A stretch of DNA of 64,000 bases from M3007 sp044230315 (GCA_044230315.1 JBGARJ010000018.1:1-64000); one strand, 5' to 3'; counted from the stretch's first letter, positions 8,811 to 17,372 are shown. The notes: generated by a model from the letters alone, not told the origin. Program-made: numbers and translations.

Positions 8811-9167
8811 TTATAGGGTTCGGGCCAGGCGGAAGCCCGTGTAGCTGCCGCGGACGTCGGGTGTGTCGTAATGGCGATAGGTCACGCGGGCGTAAAGCGG
8901 GACGTCGTACCACGACCCGCCGCGCTGGACACGGTTGGAGCCCGAAGTAGGTCCGGACGGATTGGCGTCAAGGCTGTTTGGGTAGTAATCGGTGGCGTGC
9001 CGGTCCTGGCGCCCTTCCCAGACGTTTCCCGTCATATCGTGGAGACCGAAGGCGTTCGCCTTTAAAAGACTGGTGGAGTGGGTTTTTGAGTCATTATTTC
9101 CCACCCTCCACGCCACTTCTTCCACTTGGTGGTGCGAATACGCGATGAAAATATCCACTGGTTGCAT
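8811..9167 (-). pseudogene. deletion remnant of a TIR-FGE (sulfatase-modifying factor) fusion gene
   Basis: 118 residues. The first dozen residues (VDIFIAYSH) are the classic opening strand of a TIR domain. They pass directly into the C-terminal part of an FGE-sulfatase domain (EEVAWRVGNNDSKTH, ANAFGLHDMTGNVWE, RGGSWYDVP, GFRLAR). TIR-FGE fusions of several hundred residues are known in Bacteroidota. Here the rest of TIR and most of FGE are missing, apparently by one in-frame deletion. The usual Cys before R in the YCRVxYR block is Ala (YARVTYR), so formylglycine-type chemistry is not expected. It may still be translated, but no function is likely. Confidence 0.72.
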
Positions 9168-9279
9168 GGCGGTCCGGATGCGTGGCCGCTAAAGTAGCCG
9201 GTTATCCGGAAATTTCATGCAACGCGCTGCGCGGTGCGCACTTTTCATCCTTGTTTTCGAAGCCGGCCGACCGGCCGGT

Positions 9280-9561
9280 TCATACTTTTTTCCGCCGCAG
9301 CACCCGCTGCAGCGTGGCCACGGCCCCCACCACCGCTTTTTCGTAGGTGGCGGCGCCTTTGGTGGCGAGGTGGTCTTTGCCGGGCACGGCGAGTTTGATC
9401 TCGCAGAATTGACTGGCGGGGCCGCTGCCATCCTGGAACAGAATAACCTCGGCGCGTATGATCTTGTCGTTCAGGTCGAACAATTTGCGTACTTTTTCCT
9501 GTACGTGAGCCTGCAACTTTTCGCTGGCCTTAAAGTGGATGCTCTGGATATTGACCGTCAT
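9280..9561 (-). CDS. hpf: HPF/RaiA-family ribosome hibernation factor
   Basis: 93 residues from the ATG at 9561; upstream in-frame starts (ATG 9582, TTG 9588) would add 7-9 residues without family support. The fold pattern VNIQSIHFKASEKLQAHVQEKVRKL, a FDLND-KIIRAEV strand and a short basic tail match short HPF/YfiA proteins, which bind the 30S decoding region in stationary phase and inactivate or protect ribosomes. It lacks the C-terminal dimerisation domain of long HPF, so it is the short form. It stands alone, with the TIR-FGE remnant downstream. Confidence 0.85.
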   Translation of the reverse strand: MTVNIQSIHFKASEKLQAHVQEKVRKLFDLNDKIIRAEVILFQDGSGPASQFCEIKLAVPGKDHLATKGAATYEKAVVGAVATLQRVLRRKKV

Positions 9562-9696
9562 GTGATTAGGTTTTAAAAGCATATTCAAGGATAAGAACAG
9601 TGTTTTACACCGATCAAAATAAGGCGTTGTTAAAATGGAAGGTTCTGACGGGCGTCAGCATTCCGGCTGGTTTTGGTCATATCGAGGTGGTACGGC

Positions 9697-10050
9697 TCAA
9701 TCAATTGTAATGATGGAGGTGCGCGTAATTTCAATCACGTTGTTGGATTCAATTTCCCTGAAAATGTAGTCTGCGTTTTTTTCAAAAAGGGCAATCAATT
9801 CGACAGTTGACAAATTGCCTACGCTCAGGTAAATCAATTTGTAAGGTTCCAAATGAAGAAAGAAGCGATCGTAGAAATCGGAATCTTTGGAGATAACGAT
9901 CCGTTGGGTGGCAAGCGATAAGTCAATTATTTGCTTATCGCTTGTGCTGTTCTTATCGGGCAAATCGAGCGTATGAATGGTATCAAAGCCCTTAATAGAA
10001 AGCCAATCCGCCAATTTCTTGGGTAATTGGGCATCAACAATAAATTTCAT
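9697..10050 (-). CDS. DUF5615 PIN-like toxin-type protein
   Basis: 117 residues. The acidic N-terminal motif KFIVDAQLPKKLADWL, the DT-HT stretch and the ISKDSDFYDRF motif match the DUF5615 (COG4634, Mut7-C/PIN-like) family, whose conserved aspartates form a predicted Mg-dependent RNase site. The start ATG overlaps the stop of the DUF433 gene (ATGA), so translation is coupled. By family knowledge these pairs are regarded as toxin-antitoxin modules; direct proof of toxicity is limited. Base composition is lower in GC than the neighbours, suggesting recent acquisition. Confidence 0.85.
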   Translation of the reverse strand: MKFIVDAQLPKKLADWLSIKGFDTIHTLDLPDKNSTSDKQIIDLSLATQRIVISKDSDFYDRFFLHLEPYKLIYLSVGNLSTVELIALFEKNADYIFREIESNNVIEITRTSIITID

Positions 10051-10283
10051 GCCACCAATTTTCCAATATGTTTGACCTGGATCACTTTTTTGGCGAAGAG
10101 CAAACAGGCCAGCAGATCTTCTTCTTCCAAATCCGCATAATCTTCCAGTATCTGGGCATGGGTCATGTTGGATGCAAGCAGATCAAGGATATCTTCCACC
10201 CGATATCGAAGTCCGCGCACCACAGGCTTTCCATGGCAGATATCCGGATCGATTATGATGCGCTTGAGCAATGACTCCTCCAT
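10047..10283 (-). CDS. DUF433 antitoxin-type protein
   Basis: 78 residues. The stretch IDPDICHGKPVVRGLRYRVEDIL, followed by LAS-MTHAQILEDYADLEEEDL, is diagnostic for DUF433 (COG2442), a small helix-turn-helix family usually encoded immediately before a DUF5615 PIN-like protein. It probably neutralises the toxin and autoregulates the operon. It is first gene of the pair and overlaps the toxin gene by 4 bp. Like its partner it is poorer in GC than the surrounding genes. Confidence 0.88.
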   Translation of the reverse strand: MEESLLKRIIIDPDICHGKPVVRGLRYRVEDILDLLASNMTHAQILEDYADLEEEDLLACLLFAKKVIQVKHIGKLVA

Positions 10284-10420
10284 AAATGGTTATTTTTTTT
10301 ACAAAATTAAGCCTTTATCCATCATTTTCCTACCTTTCTGCTTAGGGAAGACGAAATAACAACTTCCCTATTTTTGTAACGATGAAAGTGTAACCGCACC
10401 AAAGTCGGGAACTGTTTATT

Positions 10421-13102
10421 TCATCGTTCCTTAATCCCCAATTCCGCCCAATCCGACTCGTCTTCCCCCGCCCGAATGCGGAATCCCTTCCGTTCGAACA
10501 GCCGCCGCATGGCGCCGTTGATCTTGAGGAACGATGCCGTGATCTTCTTATACCCCTGTGCGCGGGCGATCTCGATGATGTAATCGGTCAGGATGCCGCC
10601 CAGGCCGTTGCCGTGCCAGGCGTCGGCCACGAGGATGGCGTATTCGCAGGATTCGCGCCAGCCGTCGCCCACGATTCGCACCACGCCGATGATCTGCGGT
10701 TCGCCTTTTTCCTCCACGATGGCCACGATGGCCATTTCGCGGTCGTAGTCGATATGGGTAAACCGTGCGAGCATCTTGTGGTCGATGCCGGGCACGTAGC
10801 CGAAAAACCGGAAGTACAGGCTTTCCTTCGAGGTGTTTTTAACGAGCGCCGCCTCCAGGGGTTCATCCTCGGGCCGGATCGGGCGCAACAGGGCTGTGCG
10901 GCCGTTGCGCAGGCGCACGTTCTTGATCCACTGGGTGGGGTAGGGTTGGATGCTCAGGTGCTCGAAGGGGTCGCGTTGTTTGCTCGGGCTGCGCTCGAGC
11001 GTCACGGCCGCGTCGAGTGCGATGCCGCCGCCGGTACTCATGGCAAAGGGATTAATGTCGAACTCGCGGATGTCGGGAAAGTCCATGAGCAGGTAGGCGA
11101 AGCGCACCAACACGGTTTGCAACTGGTCGAGCGGCACGGCCGGCAGGTTGCGGAAGCCGTGGAGCAGGCGCGCGATCTTGGTGCCTTCCACCAGGTGCTT
11201 GGCCAGGGCGAGGTTGAGCGGCGGCAGGCCGATAGCGCGGTCCTGCCACACCTCAGTGGCCACGCCGCCCAGGCCAAACACAATAACGGGTCCGAACACG
11301 GGGTCTTTGACCGCCCCGATCAGCAACTCGTGCTGGGTGCTCACCATCGGCTCCACGGTCACGCCGGTGATGCGCGCGTCGGGGCGTTTTTTGCGCACGT
11401 TTTCCATCAGAAAGCGGAATACCTGCCGCACGCCGTGCTCGGTTTCGATGCCGAGCCGTACGCCGTGCACGTCAGACTTGTGCCAGATGTCGGGCGATTC
11501 GATCTTCAGGGCCACCGAGCAGCCGAGGTTGGCGGCGATGGCGGCGGCCTCGTCTTCGGTTTTGGCCAGGTAACTGGCGTTGACCGGGATGCCATAGCAC
11601 GACAGCAGGCGGCGGCTCTCCGTTTCGTCGAGGTGGATGCGGCCCGATTGGTACACCGCCTGCACGATGGCGCGGGCTTCGTCGCGCCGGATATCGGCAA
11701 ATTCCACCGGCAGGTCGGATGGGGTTTCGTGGAGCATTTCGAGGTTTTCGCGGTAGCGCACCATGTGCATGAAGGTCACCACGGCGCGTTCGGGGAAAGG
11801 GTACCACGGCACCTTGCCTTCTTCCAGCACGGCCCGCCCGCTGCGCACGGTTTGCAGGCCCATCCAGCTGGTGTACACGGGTTTGGAATACACGGCTTTC
11901 GACTCGGCCACCACGGCGCGGGCGATGGCTTCGGCGTCGGTGACGCTTTGTGCGGTCAGGATGGCCAGCACGGCGTCCACCCCGGGGTCGTACAGGCAGG
12001 CGTGTACGGCGGCGCGGTACTGTTCCACGCTGGCGTCGCCGAGGGTATCCACCGGGTTGCCCTTGCTCCAGGCGGGTGGCAGCACCTTGTCGAGCGCCGC
12101 CAGCGTCTCGGGGGCGAGCGTGGCCAGGGTGCCGCCGCGTTGTTCGAGCGCGTCGGTAGCCAGGATGGCCGGGCCGCCGGCGTTGGTCACGATGGCGAGG
12201 CGGTTTCCGGCGGGCAGGGGCTCGGTGGCGAGGGCCTGCGTACTGTCGAACAGCTGCTGGATCGTCTGCACCCGGATGACGCCGGCGCGCTGGAAAGCGG
12301 CATCGTACACGGCGTCGTTGCCAGCCATGGCGCCGGTGTGCGACAACGCGGCCCGGGCGCCTTGCACGCTGGCGCCGGCCTTGAGTACCACAATGGGCTT
12401 CGAGCGCGCGAAGGCGCGGGCGGCGCTCATGAACTTGCGCGCGTTGGCCAGGTTTTCCATGTAGATCAGGATGCAGGCCGTGTGGCTGTCGGAGCCAAAA
12501 TAATCGATCAGGTGGTCGAAACCGATATCGGCCATGCTGCCGATGGAAACGAAGTGGCTGAACCCCACGTTTTTGTCGGCCGCCCAGTCGAGAATGGCCG
12601 ATCCCAGGGCGCCGCTTTGCGAAATGAACGCCACCCGGCCCGCCGGCGGCATGGTGGGGGCGAAAGTGGCATTGAGGCCGATGGCCGGCGTGAGCAGGCC
12701 CAGACAGTTGGGCCCGATCAGCCGCACCCCGTTGAGGGCGGCTTCGCGTTTTAGCTCTTTGAACAAAGCCTCGCCCTCCGGCCCGGCCTCCTTGAACCCC
12801 GCCGACAGGACTACCGCGCATTCGGCTTTGGCCGTTTTACACTCCTTCATCAGGGCAGGTGTGAGGGCGGCCGGCAGCGCCATCAGCACCAGGTCGGGTA
12901 CTTCGGGCAGGTCTTTCAGGCGGGCATAACATTTCAAGCCCAACACCATGTTGTGCTTGGGATTCACCGGGTACACCGCCCCCTTGAAGCCGCCGGCCAG
13001 CAGGTTGCGCACCACCGCATAGCCGATCTTCAGCGGCTTTTCCGTAGCGCCGACGACGGCGACCGATTTGGGAAGAAAGAATTTATCGAGGATGCGTTTC
13101 AT
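10421..13102 (-). CDS. ADP-forming acyl-CoA ligase fused to GNAT acetyltransferase (Pat/YfiQ-like)
   Basis: 893 residues, the usual length of Pat-type proteins. Order: CoA-binding Rossmann domain (1-130, VAVVGATEKPLKIGYAV), succinyl-CoA-ligase-like domains (about 150-460), ATP-grasp domain (about 480-700) and a C-terminal GNAT domain (about 735-893, with VADAWHGNGLGG as acetyl-CoA loop). The residue aligned with the phosphohistidine of ADP-forming ligases is present (LSHTGAMAG). From memory, the enterobacterial Pat protein lacks this His, so this copy may keep ligase activity in addition to lysine acetylation (inference). Its start codon lies 5 bp from the tandem array 13108-13160, which therefore occupies its leader and promoter region. 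Confidence 0.88.
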   Translation of the reverse strand: MKRILDKFFLPKSVAVVGATEKPLKIGYAVVRNLLAGGFKGAVYPVNPKHNMVLGLKCYARLKDLPEVPDLVLMALPAALTPALMKECKTAKAECAVVLSAGFKEAGPEGEALFKELKREAALNGVRLIGPNCLGLLTPAIGLNATFAPTMPPAGRVAFISQSGALGSAILDWAADKNVGFSHFVSIGSMADIGFDHLIDYFGSDSHTACILIYMENLANARKFMSAARAFARSKPIVVLKAGASVQGARAALSHTGAMAGNDAVYDAAFQRAGVIRVQTIQQLFDSTQALATEPLPAGNRLAIVTNAGGPAILATDALEQRGGTLATLAPETLAALDKVLPPAWSKGNPVDTLGDASVEQYRAAVHACLYDPGVDAVLAILTAQSVTDAEAIARAVVAESKAVYSKPVYTSWMGLQTVRSGRAVLEEGKVPWYPFPERAVVTFMHMVRYRENLEMLHETPSDLPVEFADIRRDEARAIVQAVYQSGRIHLDETESRRLLSCYGIPVNASYLAKTEDEAAAIAANLGCSVALKIESPDIWHKSDVHGVRLGIETEHGVRQVFRFLMENVRKKRPDARITGVTVEPMVSTQHELLIGAVKDPVFGPVIVFGLGGVATEVWQDRAIGLPPLNLALAKHLVEGTKIARLLHGFRNLPAVPLDQLQTVLVRFAYLLMDFPDIREFDINPFAMSTGGGIALDAAVTLERSPSKQRDPFEHLSIQPYPTQWIKNVRLRNGRTALLRPIRPEDEPLEAALVKNTSKESLYFRFFGYVPGIDHKMLARFTHIDYDREMAIVAIVEEKGEPQIIGVVRIVGDGWRESCEYAILVADAWHGNGLGGILTDYIIEIARAQGYKKITASFLKINGAMRRLFERKGFRIRAGEDESDWAELGIKER

Positions 13103-13107
13103 TTTTT

Positions 13108-13160
13108 AATGTGGTCAATGTGGGCAATGTGGTCAATGGGATCAATGTGGTTAATGGGGG
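13108..13160 (+). repeat. left 9-bp tandem array (AATGTGGTC units)
   Basis: Five full 9-bp units plus a partial one: AATGTGGTC, AATGTGGGC, AATGTGGTC, AATGGGATC, AATGTGGTT, AATGGGGG. It lies between the start codon of the Pat-like gene and the promoter of the four-helix-bundle gene. The same unit recurs inverted at 13655-13702. Confidence 0.9.
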
Positions 13161-13178
13161 AAAATAATAATAAAATAA

Positions 13179-13210
13179 TTTGTTTTAAAATTGGGTAGGG
13201 TTTATTTTTG
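13179..13210 (+). promoter_or_regulatory. Bacteroidota-type promoter of the four-helix-bundle gene
   Basis: TTTG at 13179-13182 and TATTTTTG at 13203-13210 match the -33 TTTG and -7 TAnnTTTG elements with a 20-bp spacer. The ATG follows 34 bp later. The promoter is inside the element bounded by the tandem arrays, so the gene carries its own promoter. Confidence 0.55.
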
Positions 13211-13244
13211 GGGTTCGTTTTTGTTTAAAAAATCCTGTTCTGCT

Positions 13245-13616
13245 ATGGCTATGTTACCTGAAATTTACCAAAACAACCCGGTGGTACGCCACTCCTTTGA
13301 GTTTGCCTTGTTGGTGGATGCGTATTGCGAAGCGCTCAATGGTTTGCATAAATTCGAATTATCCAGACAACTTTTTCGCTCGGGCACCTCGATAGGCGCA
13401 AACGTCTGGGAAGCGCAGGAGCCGGAGAGTCGATCGGACTTCATTCATAAAATGAAAATGGCCGCCAAGGAAGCCCGGGAGACGTATTTCTGGTTGCTGG
13501 TTTGCCAAAATGGCGGAAACTACCCCAACCCCGACGACCTCCTGGAAAAACTAGCAGAAATCAGACGACTCATCAGTTCCATCCTCCATACATCTAAAAA
13601 GAACCGCTTGTCCTAA
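13245..13616 (+). CDS. four-helix-bundle protein (S23 / 23S rRNA intervening-sequence family)
   Basis: 123 residues from ATG 13245, with ATG 13251 as alternative. The features NNPVVRHSFEFALLVDAYCEAL, LSRQLFRSGTSIGANVWEAQ and MKMAAKEARETYFWL match the TIGR02436 four-helix-bundle family (S23), related to the DGR accessory protein Avd. In enteric bacteria and Leptospira such genes lie inside 23S rRNA intervening sequences; stand-alone copies are common in Bacteroidota and their role is unknown. It is oriented opposite to both neighbours, has its own promoter, and is framed by inverted 9-bp tandem arrays. No reverse transcriptase or template/variable repeat pair is present, so it is not a visible DGR. 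Confidence 0.88.
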   Translation: MAMLPEIYQNNPVVRHSFEFALLVDAYCEALNGLHKFELSRQLFRSGTSIGANVWEAQEPESRSDFIHKMKMAAKEARETYFWLLVCQNGGNYPNPDDLLEKLAEIRRLISSILHTSKKNRLS

Positions 13617-13654
13617 ACCCGCTCTTCCTCTTCCATTCTCTCCCTGTTGTAATT

Positions 13655-13702
13655 ATTGACCACATTGATCTCATTGACCACATTGATCTCATTGACCACA
13701 TT
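13655..13702 (-). repeat. right 9-bp tandem array, inverted relative to the left one
   Basis: Five 9-bp units alternating GACCACATT and GATCTCATT, plus a leading ATT. The complement reads AATGTGGTC and AATGAGATC, the same unit as the array at 13108-13160. It ends 3 bp from the stop codon of the HDAC-like gene. The two arrays bound a 595-bp element that fills the intergenic space. Confidence 0.9.
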
Positions 13703-13705
13703 ATT

Positions 13706-15655
13706 TCAAAATTTCCAATACTTCATCAACAACCCCGCCGCCTGGTGCAGGTACAATTCGTACGTTTCCCAGATCCGCAACCCTGAAGTGGTGGTCGTTT
13801 CGGGGTGGGGCATGGGTTCGCCGTTGACGCCGGCGAGGAAATTGTACACGCAGCCGGGCAGTTCTTCCACGTTGTAGCCGCCTTCGAGCACGCCGAACAG
13901 TTTACCGGGAAACGTTTCCTGCAGGGTTTTGCCGATCCAATGGAAAAAATGGCCCGTGGCGCGCAGTTGCAGTAGGGAGTCGAACTGGTGCGCGTCGAAA
14001 CCCGCAGAGGCCGCCACCACATCGGGCTGAAACTGGATGGCTGCGGGCAGCATGTACTCCACGGCGTGCCGGAAAATATCATCGCCGCTGCCGGCCGGCA
14101 AGGGGCAGTTGATGGTAAAACCCTTGCCTTTGCCCTCACCGATCTCGTTGGCCGAACCGTTGCCCGGATAGGCCGGGTATTGGTGCAAGGACCAGTAAAG
14201 TACCTGGTCGGTTTTGTAAAAAATATCCATGGTCCCGTCGCCGAGGTGGCCGTCGAAGTCGAGGATGAGCACGCGTTTGCCCGCTTTTACGGCTTTTTGC
14301 GCGGCCACAGCCACATTGTTGAACAGGCAAAAGCCATGCGCTTCATCGCGGTACGCGTGGTGTCCCGGCGGCCGTACGAGGGCGAAATCGCCGCGTTCCA
14401 TGGCCATAATGGTGGCGCCCACGGCAGCAGTGGCGGCGCGAAAACTCCCCACGGAGGTTTGCGTATCGCCGTCGAGCGGTTCGGCTTTTGCACAGTGCAT
14501 CCGGATCGTTTCGATGTACCGTTTCGGGTGCACCAGATCGAGGTACGGTTCGCCGTCGAGGATCAGCGGCTCCGGAGTCAGATCGCTAAAGGCCTGAATC
14601 CGGCGCCGGTTCTCCGGGTGTGTGTCGCCGGTATCGTGCTCGAGGACCGACGGGTGGTAAAGGATTTTCATGCGCAAACAGGGTACTTGTTCGGGCAAAT
14701 GTAACGCAGGGTGCAGGCAAGTCGGCTGCCCGGTAGGCGAGAGCGCTTCCCAACGAACCATGTCGCCGGGCCGCAGGTAATGACCGTCGCGGAGGGTGGA
14801 CTGCAGCACCGTCCAAACCGGCCGGGCAACCGCCGCGCTCCGTACGGCCTCCGGCTCGAAAAATGCCGTATCGGCCAGTTCACCGGGTTGGAGGCCGGGG
14901 ATGATCTTCCACAAGGCGCCGTCGCGGTACACCAGGCTCCAGGAAAAGATAGGCAAGGCCACGTCGAGTGGGAGGGGGTAATGCCGCGGGGCGCCCTGCA
15001 GATAGGCCCGGGCCTCTTCCAGATCAAAAATGGAGTTCCGTTCCTCCGGATCGTCGATATTGCCGGTGTTGTAAAACATGAGCATGCCCCGGTCTACGGG
15101 CGGCACCCCCGTGCGGCCGGGATATTTGTACTGATGCAGGCGGATGGTGGCGCTGAGACGGACTTCGGTAGGCAATTGGTGGCGCAGCCGGCGGAGAAAC
15201 TGGAAAAACGCCGCTGCAGTGCCGGCCGTCCAGTCGCAGTCGATCTGTAATTCATAGTCCGGCGCGAGCCAGGCGTACAGCGGATGATCGCGGAGTGCGG
15301 TGCTTATTTTACCCGCCAACCATTCGATTTGGCCGGCGGGTATTTTTTCAAATACCTGATTAGTGATGAAGATACAGGGGATGAGCGTACGGCCGCGGAA
15401 TCCCGCCGTATCGTCCAACAGCAACCTCGAATAGGGTTGAATGCCGCCGGTAGCGGCATCCACGCCAATGTCGAATACTTTCAGGTACAGCGCCTGGCAG
15501 TGAACGGTGTCGAGGCAGGCCAGGGTCGCGTTATCGGGCCGGTAGACGGTCTGCCAGGAATAAAAAGCCGGGCGGATCTGGCGGCGCTGCCGGGGGCGGC
15601 AGGCAAAACAAAGCGAACAGGCCAGCAGGAGCAGCAACAACGGGCGCACAGACAT
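13706..15655 (-). CDS. lipoprotein domain in frame with a histone-deacetylase-like amidohydrolase
   Basis: 649 residues from ATG 15655. Residues 1-20 are a lipoprotein signal (LLLLACSLCFAC); about 20-328 is an unidentified domain that may be barrel-like. The last 321 residues, starting at Met codon 14671 (MKILYHP), are a class II HDAC/AcuC-like deacetylase with RPPGHHAYRDEAHGF, the zinc ligands in DFDGH and AGFDAH, and the transition-state Tyr in LEGGYN. No stop codon separates the parts. Either it is a true fusion (an exported deacetylase) or two genes merged by loss of a stop: a frame shifted by one base would end in TGA overlapping ATG 14671. HDAC-like enzymes of this class remove acetyl groups from lysines, polyamines or acetoin-type substrates. 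Internal initiation at 14671 is plausible. Confidence 0.75.
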   Translation of the reverse strand: MSVRPLLLLLLACSLCFACRPRQRRQIRPAFYSWQTVYRPDNATLACLDTVHCQALYLKVFDIGVDAATGGIQPYSRLLLDDTAGFRGRTLIPCIFITNQVFEKIPAGQIEWLAGKISTALRDHPLYAWLAPDYELQIDCDWTAGTAAAFFQFLRRLRHQLPTEVRLSATIRLHQYKYPGRTGVPPVDRGMLMFYNTGNIDDPEERNSIFDLEEARAYLQGAPRHYPLPLDVALPIFSWSLVYRDGALWKIIPGLQPGELADTAFFEPEAVRSAAVARPVWTVLQSTLRDGHYLRPGDMVRWEALSPTGQPTCLHPALHLPEQVPCLRMKILYHPSVLEHDTGDTHPENRRRIQAFSDLTPEPLILDGEPYLDLVHPKRYIETIRMHCAKAEPLDGDTQTSVGSFRAATAAVGATIMAMERGDFALVRPPGHHAYRDEAHGFCLFNNVAVAAQKAVKAGKRVLILDFDGHLGDGTMDIFYKTDQVLYWSLHQYPAYPGNGSANEIGEGKGKGFTINCPLPAGSGDDIFRHAVEYMLPAAIQFQPDVVAASAGFDAHQFDSLLQLRATGHFFHWIGKTLQETFPGKLFGVLEGGYNVEELPGCVYNFLAGVNGEPMPHPETTTTSGLRIWETYELYLHQAAGLLMKYWKF

Positions 15656-15962
15656 GCCGCAAAGGTACCGCTCCAGGCACAAACGGGGATATTGCGGCGT
15701 CAGGGCGTTTACCGCGCCAAAAAGATCCCTGGCCGGCATTCAACCTTTTTCCCAAACCAGCGTTTATGCAGGCTGATGCGTTACTGCGGTACTGGTTTTA
15801 CCGAAGTACGTATCTTCGCCCCTCCAAATTCCACGCCGTAAGGCGTTTGCCTGCCGAATAATACCGCTGCTAACATCAGAGCGATCATCGTTTCCGAATC
15901 ATCTCTTTGTTTTCACCACCTGCCCGCCGGCGCTCCGGCCCGGGGGATCAAAACAGTTTGTC
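15656..15962. other. divergent intergenic region
   Basis: Separates the lipoprotein/HDAC frame (minus) from HMG-CoA synthase (plus). A possible -7 element TATCTTCG lies at 15811-15818, facing the synthase gene, but no TTTG is found at the expected upstream distance. Nothing else is recognisable. Confidence 0.4.
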
Positions 15963-17354
15963 ATGGCCAAACGATTGCAGCCAGTCGGTATTGACGACAT
16001 GGCGTTTTATGCGCCCAAACTTTATCTCGACATCCGTGCGCTGGCCGAACAGCGCCAATTACCCGCCGAAAAACTCGAACAAGGCCTGGGCCTGTTCAAA
16101 ATGGCCCTCCCCGATGTGCACGAAGACACGGCCACCATGGCCGCCGAAGCCATCGCCGAACTCATCGAACGCAACCACCTCGACCCGCGGCGTATCGGCC
16201 GGATTTACCTGGGCACCGAAAGCGCGCTCGATATGGCCAAACCAACCGCCACCTACGCCGTGGGTATGGTGGAAGACCGGCTCGCCGGCCGCTACGGCCC
16301 CGGCAGCCTGCGGCATTGCGACGTGCTCGATATGACGTTTGCCTGTATCGGCGCCACCGACGCGCTGCACAACACCCTCGATTGGGTGGCCACCGACCCC
16401 GCCAATATCGCGATCGTGGTGGCCAGCGATATCGCCAAATACGAACTGGGTTCTACGGGCGAATATACCCAGGGCGCCGGCGCCGTGGCCATGCTCGTGA
16501 AATGGCACCCGCGGCTGCTGGCCGTGCGTCGTCTTTTCGGTGTGGCCATGGAGAGCGTTCATGACTTTTACAAACCCCGCCGCGAGCGGTACAGCGATAC
16601 GCCGGTATTCGACGGGCAGTACTCCAACCAATGCTATCAGACGCGGATGACCGAGGCGCTGGCCGATTTCCGGCGCAAGGCCGTGGCCGCCGGGCTGTTT
16701 CGGCCCGACCAATACCGGGCGTTGAGCGAGCGCTGGGCGCGCATGATTTTTCACCTGCCCTATGCTTTCCACGCCAAACGGATGTTTGTCGAACCCTTCG
16801 TGCTGGAGCGCAAGGCAAAAGGCGCGTGGCCGGCCGATGCGGGCCGGTACGGGTTCTGCGAGCCTGTGCCCGAACAATTCGACACGCCGAAAGCCTTCGA
16901 AAAAGCCTACCAGGCCTTCCTGAAATCCGTCAGCGACTCGCCGCTGTACCGGCATTTTGTGCAGGAAAAACTGGAAAAAGCGCAACGCGCCAGCAGTGAA
17001 ACGGGCAACCTGTACACGGCGTCTATCTTCCTCGCGCTGATGAGCACCCTGGAAGGCGACCTGGCCGACGGCAGTCGCCTCACGGGCAAGCGCTTCGGTT
17101 TTGTGGCTTATGGCAGCGGGTCGAAGGCCAAGGTGTTCGAGGCTGTGGTGCAACCCGAATGGGCGGAAGTGGCGCGGCGGTTCCGGCTGTCCGACAAACT
17201 GGCCCGGCGGCAGCCGGTCGCGTATGCCCAGTACGAAGCGCTGCACACCGGCGCGCAGCCAACGCCACTCTTCGTGGAGCAAGGCCGCTGGGGACTGGAG
17301 CGCGTGGGAACCGAAGGGGTGACCCTCGGCGCCCGGTATTACGGCGTGGTATAA
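15963..17354 (+). CDS. mvaS: hydroxymethylglutaryl-CoA synthase
   Basis: 463 residues, thiolase fold. It condenses acetyl-CoA with acetoacetyl-CoA to HMG-CoA, first committed step of the mevalonate route to isoprenoids. The catalytic Cys is at about residue 128 in DVLDMTFACIGATDAL. The preceding LGTESALDMAKP and the following SDIAKYELGSTGEYTQGAGA are family blocks, and FHLPYAFHAKRM carries the conserved His region. Length fits bacterial and eukaryote-like synthases (about 400-480). The gene is monocistronic here with a hairpin behind it; other mevalonate genes are not in the window. It implies mevalonate-based isoprenoid synthesis or supply of HMG-CoA for another pathway. Confidence 0.92.
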   Translation: MAKRLQPVGIDDMAFYAPKLYLDIRALAEQRQLPAEKLEQGLGLFKMALPDVHEDTATMAAEAIAELIERNHLDPRRIGRIYLGTESALDMAKPTATYAVGMVEDRLAGRYGPGSLRHCDVLDMTFACIGATDALHNTLDWVATDPANIAIVVASDIAKYELGSTGEYTQGAGAVAMLVKWHPRLLAVRRLFGVAMESVHDFYKPRRERYSDTPVFDGQYSNQCYQTRMTEALADFRRKAVAAGLFRPDQYRALSERWARMIFHLPYAFHAKRMFVEPFVLERKAKGAWPADAGRYGFCEPVPEQFDTPKAFEKAYQAFLKSVSDSPLYRHFVQEKLEKAQRASSETGNLYTASIFLALMSTLEGDLADGSRLTGKRFGFVAYGSGSKAKVFEAVVQPEWAEVARRFRLSDKLARRQPVAYAQYEALHTGAQPTPLFVEQGRWGLERVGTEGVTLGARYYGVV

Positions 17355-17372
17355 AACGGGTTTGAAACGAAA

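Noticed and set aside
10613..12754. Long open frame antisense to the Pat-like gene
   Set aside because: It is His/Gly/Val-rich with no domain and arises from codon bias in a GC-rich gene; the opposite strand carries clear Pat motifs.
13245..13616. Diversity-generating retroelement accessory gene (Avd)
   Set aside because: The protein is related to Avd, but no reverse transcriptase and no template/variable repeat pair lie within the window.
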